Source: Desulfofustis sp. PB-SRB1
GTDB taxonomy: Bacteria; Desulfobacterota; Desulfobulbia; Desulfobulbales; Desulfocapsaceae
Assembly: GCA_016722945.1 (NCBI GenBank)
Contig: JAEQMT010000036.1
Span: 1 to 61,228 of the forward strand
DNA length: 61,228 bases
Direction of reading: 5' to 3'
The translations under genes were made by a program, and so were the position numbers. Every line of letters begins with the position of its first letter. Position 1 is the first letter of the stretch. Below the pieces are notes generated by a model. The model saw nothing but the letters and a program-made list of their open reading frames with translations, was not told the DNA's origin and did not search any database. Of the stretch, positions 42,201 through 52,600 are shown in pieces.

Positions 42201-45200
42201 CAATTATACGACCAACCCCACCAACCTGCCGGCCATCTACGACCGCTACGACAATGGCTTGCTGGGCGAGGTGGACTACTCGGGCTGGCTGAGCCTGTAT
42301 GATCCGCCCGCCCCGCCCACCGTCGATCCGGTCACCACCCCCACCGGCGCCGCCACCTCCCTTTTGACCGGTAGCAAGGATGCGGACACCGGTATCACCA
42401 TTAACGGCTCGGTGGTTGTCCCGCCCGATGCTCTGGAATCGTGGTCATACGAGTATAGCCTGGCGGAAGGGGCCAATTCCCTTACCATCCGTTCGCGCTC
42501 GGCCATCGGCCTGCTCAGCAGCCCGGTCACCACCCGCATCGTCAAAGACACCACCGCCCCCCACCTGGGATCTTCAGCACCGGCCGCCGACGCCTTCGTG
42601 GCCCGGCCGGTATCGATGGTGCAGCTGAGCCTGGTGGAGCAGAGCACCGGGCTCGATCCGGTCGCCAGCGGCGCCGGCACGGTGGTCAATCAACTGGGTG
42701 AGCTGGTTGCCGGCAGCTGGGCGCTGGCCGGCACGGTGCTCACCTTTACCCCGGCAAGCCCGCTCAGCGACGGGGTCTATACGGTAACCATCACCCCCAC
42801 CGATACACCGCTGGGCAACAGCCGTACGGAAACCGTGAGTTTCACGGTGGATTTCGCGCCGCCGGCTGCCCCGAACCTGGATCCGGTACCAACTCCTACG
42901 AAAGATACAACCGTAGATCTGGCCGGTGACAAGGAATCGGGCACCGCCATCCTGCTGGACGGAGCCGAACTCGTCTCCCTGGACGATGCGCTGCGCTGGT
43001 CGGCCTCTCTCACCCTCACGGAAGGTGAAAACAGCTATGAGTTGCGCAGCCGCGACCGGGCCGGCAACCTCAGTGAGCCGACCCCGTTTACCATTGTGCG
43101 TGATACCACCGCGCCGACCCTTGTCTCCACCGACCCGGCGAACAACTCCTACCACCAGAGCCCGCCGGCCACCGCCCGGTTCGTGTTCAGCGAGGAGCAG
43201 ACCAGCCTTGACGAGAGTATCACCCTTGCCAGTGCGCAATGCTTTGACGGCGCCGGCCGTGATGTGGCGGGCAGATGGGCGCTGGTGGACGGCGCTACCG
43301 TTGTGTTTACCCCCGCCCAGCCTTTTGCCGAAGACCTCTTCACCCTGCGGGTGACGGCCCGCGATCTGGTGGGCAACGGGGTTGAAGGGGCCTTTTCCTT
43401 CACCTATGACGGCACCGCTCCCGCCACCCCGACCCTGAATCCGGTCACCAGCCCCACCAGCTTTATCATCCAGACCCTCACCGGCGCCAAAGAAGCGAAC
43501 AGTTCCATCCGCCTCAACGGCAGCCAAATCATCGAGATCAACGACCAGACCGCCTGGTCGCACCAGATCACCCTGCAAGAGGGGGAGAACCCTCTGGAGA
43601 TCACCTCAGGAGACCGGGCCGGCAATATCAGCGATCCGGTGCGTGCCACCATCATCTACGATGAGACCCCGCCACTCAGCGTCGATACCCTGAGCGTCGA
43701 CGGCGCGGGCAGCGGCACCGAGGCGATGCTTGACTGGAGCGGCTATGACGAGGCCATCCAGGGCGATGTAGCGGCCTATCGCATCTACTACCAGCAGTCG
43801 CTCTTTACCCAGCTGGCCGATCTGAACCCGGTGGCCACCGTCCCGGCGGGCACCTTCAGCTATCATGCCACCTCTCTTGACAGAGAGGCCCGCTACTTCT
43901 TTGCGGTGGTGGCGGTGGACAACAAGGACAACGCCCACACCTCGGTGACCCCGGTGCGTGCCACCCTGACCGACATCGAGCCGCCCGAGCCGATCACCCG
44001 CCTGCGCAGTGTGAACGAAGGCGATTCGCTTACCTTCACCTGGACCGGCTCGGTTGACAGCGCTCTTGATCTGGCCGGCTACGAACTGGTGTTCAACGAG
44101 GGTGAACCGATCACCCTGGCGCCTGGTACCGCCAGCCATACGGAACATTCCCTGGCCCCGGCCACCGGGTATCCGTTTTCCATCACCGCCATCGATGAGA
44201 CCGGCAACCGCTCCGCCACCGAGCGTATCACCGGCGTCACCGTTTTGGCCAATCCCGCCATCACCACGGCAACGCCCTATTCAGGCTATGTCGCCCTGGC
44301 GTGGGAGCCGATCACCCCGGCCCAGTGGGTAAAACAGTATCTGATCTACGTCTCCGAGTCGCCGTTCAGCTCGGTGGCCGAACTGGAACCACGTGCCGCC
44401 ACCAGTGAGCCGCGGATCAATATTGCCCGGCTGACCAACGACACCACCTACTATTTCGCGGTACAGACAATCAATATCTCAGAAGGGACTGCCCCCGAGG
44501 TAGACGCGGTGGAGGCAACCCCCAGCGCCGATACCGAAGGGCCGGAGATTGTCGCGGTCTACGCCGACGACACCATCCTCACTACCGGGCTGCTGGTGAG
44601 CCGGGCGGTATCCATCAGCGTCCAGGCCACCGATCCCATCGCCGTAACCCGGGTGGAGTTTATCATCGACGAGGTGAAACAGGCCACAGATTATCTGCCC
44701 GCACCGCTCTACCGGTGGCGCTTTGATCCGGCCTCGTTCACCGATGGTGATCACACCCTGACCATAGCGGCCTACGATACCCAGGGCAATCGCAGCGAGG
44801 TGAGCTTTGCCGCTGAGATCGGGCTGGCCGTCCCGGCCGCCCCGGAAATTCTCGCCCCTGAAGACCGATTGCTCACCAATGAACCACGCATCACCCTGCG
44901 CGGCAGCGCCGTGGTGGGCACCACCGCCGAGCTGCGTGTCAACGGCGCGGTGACCATAACCGGGCTGCCCGTCAGCCGGGACGGCCTCTTTGCAGCCGAG
45001 GTGGAGCTCGCCGAAGGAGACAACACCATCACCGCCATGGCCCGCAACCGGGCCGGGGTGAGCGACCCCAGTGCGCCGCTGCGGGTAAGTGTCGATACCG
45101 CCCTGCCGTCGGCGCCCATCAACCTCAGTATCGAGCCGCGCGCCAGCGGCCAGCTCAAACTGCGCTGGCGGCCGGCCGAGCTGGAACAGGTACGCGGCTA

Positions 45201-48200
45201 TCATGTCTACCGGAGCGACACCACCTTTACCGATCAGGCCGGGGCCCAGCGTCTTACCGATGAGCCTTATGACGATGTCACCTTCATGGATCTGACCCCT
45301 GAAGACACTACCTGGTTCTACCGGGTCAGCACCGTCGACAAGGCCGGCAACGAGGGGTTGCTCTCCGAAGAGATCAGTGCGATATCTGATCGTCTGCCGC
45401 CTGTCGCCGGCCCCATGGAATTCACCCACCACGGCGCCACCGATGGTACGCGGCTGGCTCCGGGACTGCTGGAGCTTACCGTGCAGGTGAACGAGCCGCT
45501 GCAGGCGGCGCCCTTTGTCTCCATCGTTCCCAGTGGCGGCACCCCGTATGCGGTGCGCATGCAGCAGGACGAAGAACTCATTTATCGGGGCAGCTACCCG
45601 GTGGAAGAGTTCACCCCGTCGGGCACCGCATCCATCCTGTTTTCCGGCCGTGATGCGGCCGGTAACCGGGGCACCGAAATCCAGGGCGCCCAGACCCTGA
45701 GCATCGATACCGACGGGCCCGCGGTGATTTCCCTGGATGTTATCCCGCCCCATCCCATCGACGCCGGCGCCCAGCCGGAGATCATCGCCCGGTTTGGCCT
45801 GAACGAGCCGGTCACCCCCGGCGCCACCCCGACACTTTCATACCAGCTTTCCGGCCAGGGGCGGATGCCCGTTGAGCTGAGCGGTATAACCGAGGTGAGC
45901 CCACGCCCGGACGAGGCCCAGGCGTGGCAGGTGAGTTTTTTGCTGCCGTCCGACGCCGGTCAGCCGGCGGCTGAGACCCTGCGCTTTCTCTACCAGGGCA
46001 GTGATGACCTGGATAATGTCGCCACCGATATCCGGGCGGCCAATCAGTTTCAGATCTATCAGGACGAGTTGCCGCCGCTGCCCACCCCGTTTGGGTTTAC
46101 CGCCGCCGCCCAGCCGGGCGGCTCGGTGGCATTGAGCTGGGAACCGGTGGCCGAGGCGGCCGGCTATCAGCTCTATCGGCGTCACATCGATGAGAGTGCG
46201 CCGACCCCGCTGGCCGAGGTCGACACCCTGGCCTCTACCGATACCCCGCCCGCCGAGGGGAGCTGGTACTATTCACTGGCCACCCTGCGCCGGGAGGGTG
46301 ATCGTCACTCCCTGAGCGGCCCCACCGCCGAGCGGCTGGTAATTACCGACGGCACCGCCCCCGGTGCACCCCGCGAACTTACCTTAAGCCTCACACCGCA
46401 AGGCATTATGCTTGCCTGGCAGCCGCCGGCTGGAAGTGAATCGATCACCTATGGTCTCTACCGGGCCGCCGGCACCGAGATTACCTCGGTTGACGGCTTG
46501 ACCCCGCTGGTCACCGGCATTGCCCAGACCACGGTAATCGACCCGACCCCGTCGGCCACCGATCACTGCTATGTGATTACCGCCTTTGACGCGTTGGGCA
46601 ATGAATCGGCGCCGTCCAACTCAGCCTATCGCAACTTCGCGCTGCTGCCGGTCAACTCCCTGACCCTGCGGCAGGAGGGCATCGGGCTACCTGAACTGAG
46701 CTGGAACCATCCCAAGCATACCAGCCTGCGCGGCTACAACGTCTACCTGCAAAGCGGCACGGCCCGCACCCTGCTCACCGATACGCCGCTCACCGCGCAG
46801 CGCTACGTCGATGCGGGCTATAACGGCCTGGAACGCAGCTTCGTGGTGACCGCGGTGGATGCCAACGGTTTTGAGAGCCTGCCGCACACCATCACCCTGC
46901 CGCGCCTCTACGCCGAGCTATTGCCCGACAACGTGATCAGGCGCGGGGTGATGAATCATCTCACCTACCGGCTCAAGAACCTGGGCGGCACCCCGATAGC
47001 AAATATCGGCCTCAGTGTCGATATCGGCGGTCGCACCCATGGCACGGCGCCGGTGTCGTTGGAGGGTGGTGAGTTTGCGCTGCTGCCCCTCATCGTTGGC
47101 GGCTATGACGATCTGGACGCGCTGAGCCGCGCCACCGTCACCACCACCATCACCCCCGAGGTGGGGCAGACCATCGAGCTGGTGCGCGACGATGAGGTGG
47201 ATGTCGTCGACGGCATGCTGGTGCTGCAGTTCGGCAACGAGGAGTTTCTGCGTGGCGGCAACGGTTCCGTCTGGTTCCGTCTGGAAAACAGCGGCGATGA
47301 GGAGATCGAGATCATCACCGCCACCAGTGCCGGCAACAAAGCCTCCTCGACCATCCGCTGGCAGCTGCTCGACACCGACGGCAACCTGCTCAGCACGGCG
47401 CCGTATCGTGAGTTCGGCGGCACTGATCAGGTAACCTTGAGTAACCAGAATGTGGTCACCCGGATCCCCGCCGGCGCCGCCTTTACCTCGGCGCCCACCG
47501 AGCTGCTGGTTCCGGCCGGAGCGCCCGACGAGGTGGTCGTGCGGCTGGTGATCGACACCGTCTCGTATCATCAGACCAGGGCCGACGAGGTGGTCATGCA
47601 GGGGCTGGCCGGTGAATTTGCTTTAAGCCTGGTGGACACCAGCTACTATGGCGATATCACCGGCGTCAACCCGGCGGTATCAACCGGCGATGAGGATATT
47701 ATCATCACCGGTCATGCCATCGATCGGGACAGCGGCGTGTCACTGGCCGCCGTACCCCTTGATGTAACCATTACAGTGGATGGCTACGAGCGTGGCGGCC
47801 AGGTGTATACCAACGAGGTAGGCGGCTTTTCCTACACCTTTACCCCGCTACCGGAGGAATCGGGCATCTACGAGGTGCGCGCCGTCCATCCTGATCTGCT
47901 TGATCGGTCGGTGCAGGCGAGCTTTGTGATCACCAAGGTGATCGTCACCCCCTGGGTGTTTGATCTCAACATCCCGCGTAACTATGAATACACCATCCCC
48001 ATCGAGGTGCGCACCGGGGTCGGCACCGAGCTGACTAATCTGCGGCTGGTCTATGACCCCGCCGATCAGCCGGGAGGCGCCCTGCCGGAGGGCGTCTCCG
48101 TCACCCTGGAAAACCCAATCCCGCGGCTTGGCGCCACCCAGCGCATCTCCCTGCCCATTGACATCTGGGCCAACAACCGGGCGGATGAATCCGGCCGGGT

Positions 48201-49632
48201 GATCTTCCGGGTGGTGAGTGATGAATCGGGGCCCGAAGGCTGGGCGACGGTTACCGTGCATACCGCCTTTTCCACTGCTGTTCCGGCCCTGTACTTCAGT
48301 CCGAACCGGGTGGAGAGCGGGGTGATGCAGGACGGCTTGATCACCGAGACCATCACCCTTAGCAACAAGGGGCTGGCCGCCCAGGAGCGTATCCGGCTGG
48401 CAATCAGCGAGCTTGACGGCCGACCCGCGCCGTCCTGGGTGAAACTGGCCATTGCCCCCGAGCTGGGCGATCTGGAAGTGGGTGAAGAGCGTGAGGTGCC
48501 GATCATCTTCGCCCCGGGGCAAACAATCGCCCCCGGCAATTACCAGTTTACCCTGGATATCACCAGCGACAACTACGAGGACACCCCGATCTATCTCTTT
48601 GTCACCGTCAATGAGGACGGCCAGGGCGGGGCGCTGTTCAAGGTGTCTGATATCTATACCGGCACCCGCAATGAGGCGGGCGCACTGGTCGAAGGGCTGG
48701 CCGGGGCGAAGATATTATTGCAAAACGAGCAGACCCTTGCCTCCGAGCCGCTGGCCACCACCGATAGCCTCGGCGAGGTGGCCTACGAGGAGCTGCCGGC
48801 CGGCTGGTATAAATACCGGGTTTCAGCGCCCAGCCATCAGGAAAAAATCGGCCGGATTCATGTCAAGCCGGGTCTGATTGTCAACCAGGATGTGTTTCTC
48901 GACTACAACCTGGTGACGGTCACCTGGGAGGTTACCGAGATCACCATCGAGGATCGCTATGAGATTATCCTCACCCTCACCTTTGAGACCGATGTGCCGG
49001 CCGCGGTGGTGGTGAGCGATCCGCCCTCCATCACCCTGCCCGATCTGAAGACCGGTATGGTCTATAACGGGGAGTTCACCCTGACCAATCACGGCTTTAT
49101 CCGGGCCGAAAACCTCCAGTTCAACTTCCCCGGTGATGACGAGAATTTCAAGTATGAACTGCTGGAAGGGCTTCCCGATAGCCTGGAGGCCAAGCAGTCA
49201 ATCACCATTCCGTATCGGATCACCTGCCTCAAGTCGCTGTCGCAGGAAGATGAGAGCGGCGGCGGCTGCCACAGCTATCATAAGTGTATTTGCTCCGACT
49301 ATGAGTATGAATGCATCAATGGCGAGTGGCAAGGCGGCTCCTCTTGTCACTGCTTTTCTCGCAGTTGGGGTGAATGCGGTGGTGGTGGTAGCGGCGGCGG
49401 TAGTGGCGGAGGCGGTGGTGGTGGCGGTGTTACCATCGGCGGCGGTGGAGGCGGCGGCTCTTCCAAGCCCAAACCACCGCCGGCACCCATTGTCGGGGGG
49501 GGTGAGTGCCTGCCTGGCTGCGGCTGCGATGATCCGGGCGATCCCGGTGAACCTGATGGTTGCCCAGGCAACGGTCCGCCGGATGAATGTGAAGAAGACC
49601 CGCGCAATAAGAACAAAAACACCTGCACCTAG
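39226..49632 (+). CDS. Giant exported multidomain protein (beta-helix, Ig-like, FN3), 3468 aa
   Basis: Signal peptide MRSKRLLSCIYCLALLIGAP with cleavage near SLYA-I; GGAGAG precedes the ATG. Domain order by eye: right-handed parallel beta-helix (30-510; many SGN-x-V/I-x-GNGG turns, closing with YNWWGNETT near 481), an Ig-like spacer (530-620), a second beta-helix (635-1035; closing GNWWGADTT near 980), Ig-like repeats of the TG(A/S)KEA type (1040-1480), several FN3-like modules (about 1480-2560; for example LKLRWRPAELEQVRGYHVYR), CARDB/Ig-like modules (2560-3210), a carboxypeptidase-regulatory-like module near 3150, and from about 3340 a Gly- and Cys-rich tail with long Gly runs and a PKPPPAP stretch. 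The protein likely forms a long surface fibre. The RHS gene begins 12 bases after the stop. Confidence 0.85.
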   Translation: MRSKRLLSCIYCLALLIGAPSSLYAITTSGSLSGDETWDGEVEVTGDVRVPEGLSLTIEPDTTVRFQGTTELLVEGSLVVAGGVGSEITFTSSSAAPSAGDWGGIRVAGRGTVAVSHAVVEYGSWGIAVDSSEGAGAISISESVFRHGTGNGVTVTMSSGSGRTVTLDGNTVYEHGGKGIRLVMSGSSTRVSGSISDNEVRDVGGWGISWQTDGGARSALSVSGNTVYGVGEYGLYGYAVHANTEADATISGNEVYDTGTGLYLYNRDDAVSDELVISTNTVRDVATGIDCYSYSWQFYYSTRISVLLTGNQVVNNSSWGIDLHTYSYRNYSSRLEAVVEGNVITGNGGGIRGRRAGYGTTVVTLASNEITGNGGRGAELSVSGSPLVSSNTISGNGGDGLWVSAPGSPVVLSNAISGNGGDGLELSSSGVPLIAFNELGGNSGVGIRVSNSVLSRVHYNNLGNDGGHEVYNDGAGPVDARYNWWGNETTAQMNLGDNPKDISRIRDIYDNGSKGAVAYEPWLSESFVAPAEPFSRLVNPENGLTVKHPELTISGVAYAVDGIDRVEVSVDDGATWQVANGTEFWSYNWTAPVDGTYAIRSRVISGDYIEAPAPARYQTVNSTSYTSSGTVQSDESWSDTVALRGDIRVPAGVTLTIQPGTTILVPPLHDSTYGGAAPSKTELVISGNLRALGTDSAPITFVSSHYRGGAPGDWVGIRGSGAIELEHTVISDAESGLSLTGGTLSLAHSRVTGSSAAGITLSSSGGGAIAADINQSMFDANGGAGISCQTSGADSALTMHVRQSTVAGNGTQGLTCTATNRSQLDVTIGASAIEHDGSEAIALTTSSSSVSSVTIDATEIHGAGIGVAASYNTNGASSLTLTNNTIYQNATGVQVTVTNGALQPLLSHNEIYSNGDGIVFVPSTHAATELLPEINANTIYDNQGNGIHLAVTGPISLTNNGLYDSGYDLYNPTAHAIDARGNWWGADTTNFINYTTNPTNLPAIYDRYDNGLLGEVDYSGWLSLYDPPAPPTVDPVTTPTGAATSLLTGSKDADTGITINGSVVVPPDALESWSYEYSLAEGANSLTIRSRSAIGLLSSPVTTRIVKDTTAPHLGSSAPAADAFVARPVSMVQLSLVEQSTGLDPVASGAGTVVNQLGELVAGSWALAGTVLTFTPASPLSDGVYTVTITPTDTPLGNSRTETVSFTVDFAPPAAPNLDPVPTPTKDTTVDLAGDKESGTAILLDGAELVSLDDALRWSASLTLTEGENSYELRSRDRAGNLSEPTPFTIVRDTTAPTLVSTDPANNSYHQSPPATARFVFSEEQTSLDESITLASAQCFDGAGRDVAGRWALVDGATVVFTPAQPFAEDLFTLRVTARDLVGNGVEGAFSFTYDGTAPATPTLNPVTSPTSFIIQTLTGAKEANSSIRLNGSQIIEINDQTAWSHQITLQEGENPLEITSGDRAGNISDPVRATIIYDETPPLSVDTLSVDGAGSGTEAMLDWSGYDEAIQGDVAAYRIYYQQSLFTQLADLNPVATVPAGTFSYHATSLDREARYFFAVVAVDNKDNAHTSVTPVRATLTDIEPPEPITRLRSVNEGDSLTFTWTGSVDSALDLAGYELVFNEGEPITLAPGTASHTEHSLAPATGYPFSITAIDETGNRSATERITGVTVLANPAITTATPYSGYVALAWEPITPAQWVKQYLIYVSESPFSSVAELEPRAATSEPRINIARLTNDTTYYFAVQTINISEGTAPEVDAVEATPSADTEGPEIVAVYADDTILTTGLLVSRAVSISVQATDPIAVTRVEFIIDEVKQATDYLPAPLYRWRFDPASFTDGDHTLTIAAYDTQGNRSEVSFAAEIGLAVPAAPEILAPEDRLLTNEPRITLRGSAVVGTTAELRVNGAVTITGLPVSRDGLFAAEVELAEGDNTITAMARNRAGVSDPSAPLRVSVDTALPSAPINLSIEPRASGQLKLRWRPAELEQVRGYHVYRSDTTFTDQAGAQRLTDEPYDDVTFMDLTPEDTTWFYRVSTVDKAGNEGLLSEEISAISDRLPPVAGPMEFTHHGATDGTRLAPGLLELTVQVNEPLQAAPFVSIVPSGGTPYAVRMQQDEELIYRGSYPVEEFTPSGTASILFSGRDAAGNRGTEIQGAQTLSIDTDGPAVISLDVIPPHPIDAGAQPEIIARFGLNEPVTPGATPTLSYQLSGQGRMPVELSGITEVSPRPDEAQAWQVSFLLPSDAGQPAAETLRFLYQGSDDLDNVATDIRAANQFQIYQDELPPLPTPFGFTAAAQPGGSVALSWEPVAEAAGYQLYRRHIDESAPTPLAEVDTLASTDTPPAEGSWYYSLATLRREGDRHSLSGPTAERLVITDGTAPGAPRELTLSLTPQGIMLAWQPPAGSESITYGLYRAAGTEITSVDGLTPLVTGIAQTTVIDPTPSATDHCYVITAFDALGNESAPSNSAYRNFALLPVNSLTLRQEGIGLPELSWNHPKHTSLRGYNVYLQSGTARTLLTDTPLTAQRYVDAGYNGLERSFVVTAVDANGFESLPHTITLPRLYAELLPDNVIRRGVMNHLTYRLKNLGGTPIANIGLSVDIGGRTHGTAPVSLEGGEFALLPLIVGGYDDLDALSRATVTTTITPEVGQTIELVRDDEVDVVDGMLVLQFGNEEFLRGGNGSVWFRLENSGDEEIEIITATSAGNKASSTIRWQLLDTDGNLLSTAPYREFGGTDQVTLSNQNVVTRIPAGAAFTSAPTELLVPAGAPDEVVVRLVIDTVSYHQTRADEVVMQGLAGEFALSLVDTSYYGDITGVNPAVSTGDEDIIITGHAIDRDSGVSLAAVPLDVTITVDGYERGGQVYTNEVGGFSYTFTPLPEESGIYEVRAVHPDLLDRSVQASFVITKVIVTPWVFDLNIPRNYEYTIPIEVRTGVGTELTNLRLVYDPADQPGGALPEGVSVTLENPIPRLGATQRISLPIDIWANNRADESGRVIFRVVSDESGPEGWATVTVHTAFSTAVPALYFSPNRVESGVMQDGLITETITLSNKGLAAQERIRLAISELDGRPAPSWVKLAIAPELGDLEVGEEREVPIIFAPGQTIAPGNYQFTLDITSDNYEDTPIYLFVTVNEDGQGGALFKVSDIYTGTRNEAGALVEGLAGAKILLQNEQTLASEPLATTDSLGEVAYEELPAGWYKYRVSAPSHQEKIGRIHVKPGLIVNQDVFLDYNLVTVTWEVTEITIEDRYEIILTLTFETDVPAAVVVSDPPSITLPDLKTGMVYNGEFTLTNHGFIRAENLQFNFPGDDENFKYELLEGLPDSLEAKQSITIPYRITCLKSLSQEDESGGGCHSYHKCICSDYEYECINGEWQGGSSCHCFSRSWGECGGGGSGGGSGGGGGGGGVTIGGGGGGGSSKPKPPPAPIVGGGECLPGCGCDDPGDPGEPDGCPGNGPPDECEEDPRNKNKNTCT

Positions 49633-49644
49633 AAGGGGACCACG

Positions 49645-52600
49645 ATGAACATCACACGCTGCTGGTATCTCACACTCTTCGTGGTTGGCTTTATTTTTGC
49701 CCTGAGCTCGGCGGCACCGTCTGTGGCCGCGGCAACCGAGGCGCCGCCCAATCTGGATTACGAGTCCCTGCCGCAGACCCATCTGGCAGTGAAGACCGGC
49801 TCCCAGGTCAACACCCTGGCCCGTGACTACCGGCGCGGCGTCATCGATCTGGAGACGGTGGTGCCGGCCGGCCGGTTGAAGGTGAAGCGTTCCTATCACA
49901 GCGTTGCCTGGCACTGGGATTTCAACAAGTACAACCTGGTGATCAACGCTATTCGTGGCGAGATTGTTGCCAGAGGCACCGCATCCGCGGGAGCAGATGC
50001 CGGGCCATCGGTATCTGCAATCAACACCCAATCCGGTTTCGGAATAGAGCATTGGAGAATATTGTCTATAAATCGAGCCGGTGTGAAATTTCTGCCGTTA
50101 TACACCAGCAGACCTCGTCTTAACAACGAATCCAAAGTGTTCCTTTTCAAAAAACAGCGCATCACCCTGGAAGGCGATATCTTCACCTGGGAGGACGAAA
50201 AAGGCAACTGGCAGCGTTTCAACGCGGAGGGCAAGCTGCTTTCCTACGGGAAATATAACCGCACCATCGCTACCGCACTGTATAGCGGCGAGCGCTGTAC
50301 CGGCTGGCTCGACGGCGACGGCACCCAGGTCTTCTGGTTCGACTACGATGAAGACGATAACCTTCGTTTTGCCCGTGACCGGTTCGGCCGCCAGGTGGAG
50401 TATATCTGGGAGAACGGCAAAATGATCCAATCCATTGATGTGCGCGGCTACGCCACCACGTATGCCTACAGAAACGGCGTTGGCGCCCTGGAACGGGCCG
50501 AGGAGCCGGGCGGCAAGGTAAGAAACATCGCCTACAACCAGTACGGCGATGTCAGCTCGGTCACCAACGATGAGGGGGTGGGCTTTAGCTTCTCCTTTGA
50601 CTACGACAAGGGAACCCGTGAATACTACGCCTTTGTCCGCTATCCCAGCGGCAAGGCCAAGGAGGTCTGGTACGACCGAAAGGGTTATACCCGGCGGGTG
50701 GATATCAACGGCGTCACCATCGAAAGTGTCGAGGTCAGCGGCCGCCGCCAGTGGGTCACCAATGCCCGCGGCCTGATCACCGAACAGGAGCGTGACGAGT
50801 GGGACAACATCATCCGCATCGTCCACCCGGACGGCAGCTGGGAGACCCGGGTCTACCGCCAGCCCGGTAATGTGCTCATCGAACGCAACCGCAACGGTAT
50901 CATCACCACCTACGAATATAACGGGTTTTACGAGCGCACCGCCGTCAACGAGGCGGTGGGCAGTGGTGTGGCGCGCCGCACCGAATACACCTACACCCCG
51001 GCCGGGCTGCTGGCCTCCATGACCATTAAGGGAACCAACGGCGCCGCCGACGCCACCACCAGTTATGACTACGACCTGATGGGCCACCTGGTGAGGATCA
51101 CCGATCCGGAGGGACGAGCTACCGATTTTTCTGACTTTCACCCCGCGGGCAACCCGCGCACCATCGAAGACGGGCGCGGCAAGCGGCGCTATCTCACCTA
51201 CGACAACGCCGGCAACCTGCTCACTATCGCCGATCACAGCGGCGCCGTTATCGCCACCTACAGCTACGATGAAGCGGGCAACCGGGCCACCGCCACCAAC
51301 GCTTTCAACAAGACCTACACGTTCGGCTACGACACCGAGAACAACCTCACCACCATCACCGACCCCCTGGCGCAGACCGCCATCCGGGAATATGCCTACC
51401 TCACCCAGCTGGCCGCCGTGGAGGATCAGGAGCAGCAGCGCACCAGCTACCGCTACGATTTGTTTGAACGCATCCAGAGCATCACCGACGGGACCGGCGC
51501 CACCATCACCTACGAGTATCTTGCCGGCGACACCTGCCCATCGTGCTCCGGCGGCTCCGATCTGATCGAGCGGATCATCTTCCCCACCTTTATCCGCTCG
51601 TTTACCTATGACGAGCGTGGCCGGCTGCGCAGTCAGACCGATACCGCCACCGGTGAGCAACCCCGCACCACCAGCTTCACCTACGATATACACGGCAACC
51701 GGGTTTCGGTCACCGACCCGGCCGGCAACACCACCTCCTACAACCACGACGAGCTGGGCCGGGTGGTCAGCGAAACCGCACCCGATGGCGGTCGCACTAC
51801 CTATGTCTACGACACCCGCGACAACCTGATGGAACTCATCGACGCCAACCGGCATACCACCCGTTTCACCTATGATCGCAGCAACCGGCAGTTAAGCGAA
51901 ACCAGGCCCGGCGGCCAGCGCCTGAGCTACACCTACGATGGCGCCGGCAACCTGAAAACCCAGACCGACGGCAACGGCCGCCACACCATCCACAGCTATG
52001 ACGACCGCACCCGTCTGACCCGCACCGATATCTATGAATTTACCGGCGCCGGTGCTCCGTTCAAGTCCATCGACTATTTCTATAACGAGGCGGACAGCCT
52101 CACCGGCTATGATGACGGCGCCACCAGTGCCGTCTACTCCTATGACGATCTGCAGCGCCGCACCAGCGAGACCATCGATTACGGCCCCTTCAGCCTCAGC
52201 CATTCGTACGGCTACTATGCCAACCATCAGAAACAGAGCTATACCGACCCGGCCGGCCGCACCCGCACCCTGAGCTACGATGAGGGCGGCCGTCCCACCG
52301 GCCTCGATCTGGGTGAGGCGGTGGGCGAGGTGGCGATCACCGCCTATGAATGGCAGCGACCCACCCGCATCGTGCTGCCCGGCGGCGGCTCGATTACCGT
52401 CGGCTATAACGGGTTGCAGCAGCCCGTCAGCATCGACGCCCGTGATCCCGGCGGCGCCCCGGTGATGCAGCGCACCTACCAGTACCGACGCACCGGCGCC
52501 ATCCAGTCCCAGACCACGGCGGAAGGGCAGATCGGCTACAACTATGACCCGGTGGAACGGCTGCGCGGCGCCACCTCGCCCGCCCGTGATGAACGCTTTG

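Noticed and set aside
40828-45753. Several minus-strand open frames of 300-440 codons inside the 3468-aa gene
   Set aside because: They are antisense shadows of a continuous 10.4-kb plus-strand gene with signal peptide and recognisable domains; no family similarity.
50098-51855. A 585-codon open frame on the minus strand inside the RHS gene
   Set aside because: It is antisense to YD-repeat coding sequence of clear homology; GC-rich repeats produce long shadow frames. It has no ribosome-binding site and low-complexity Gly/Val-rich content.
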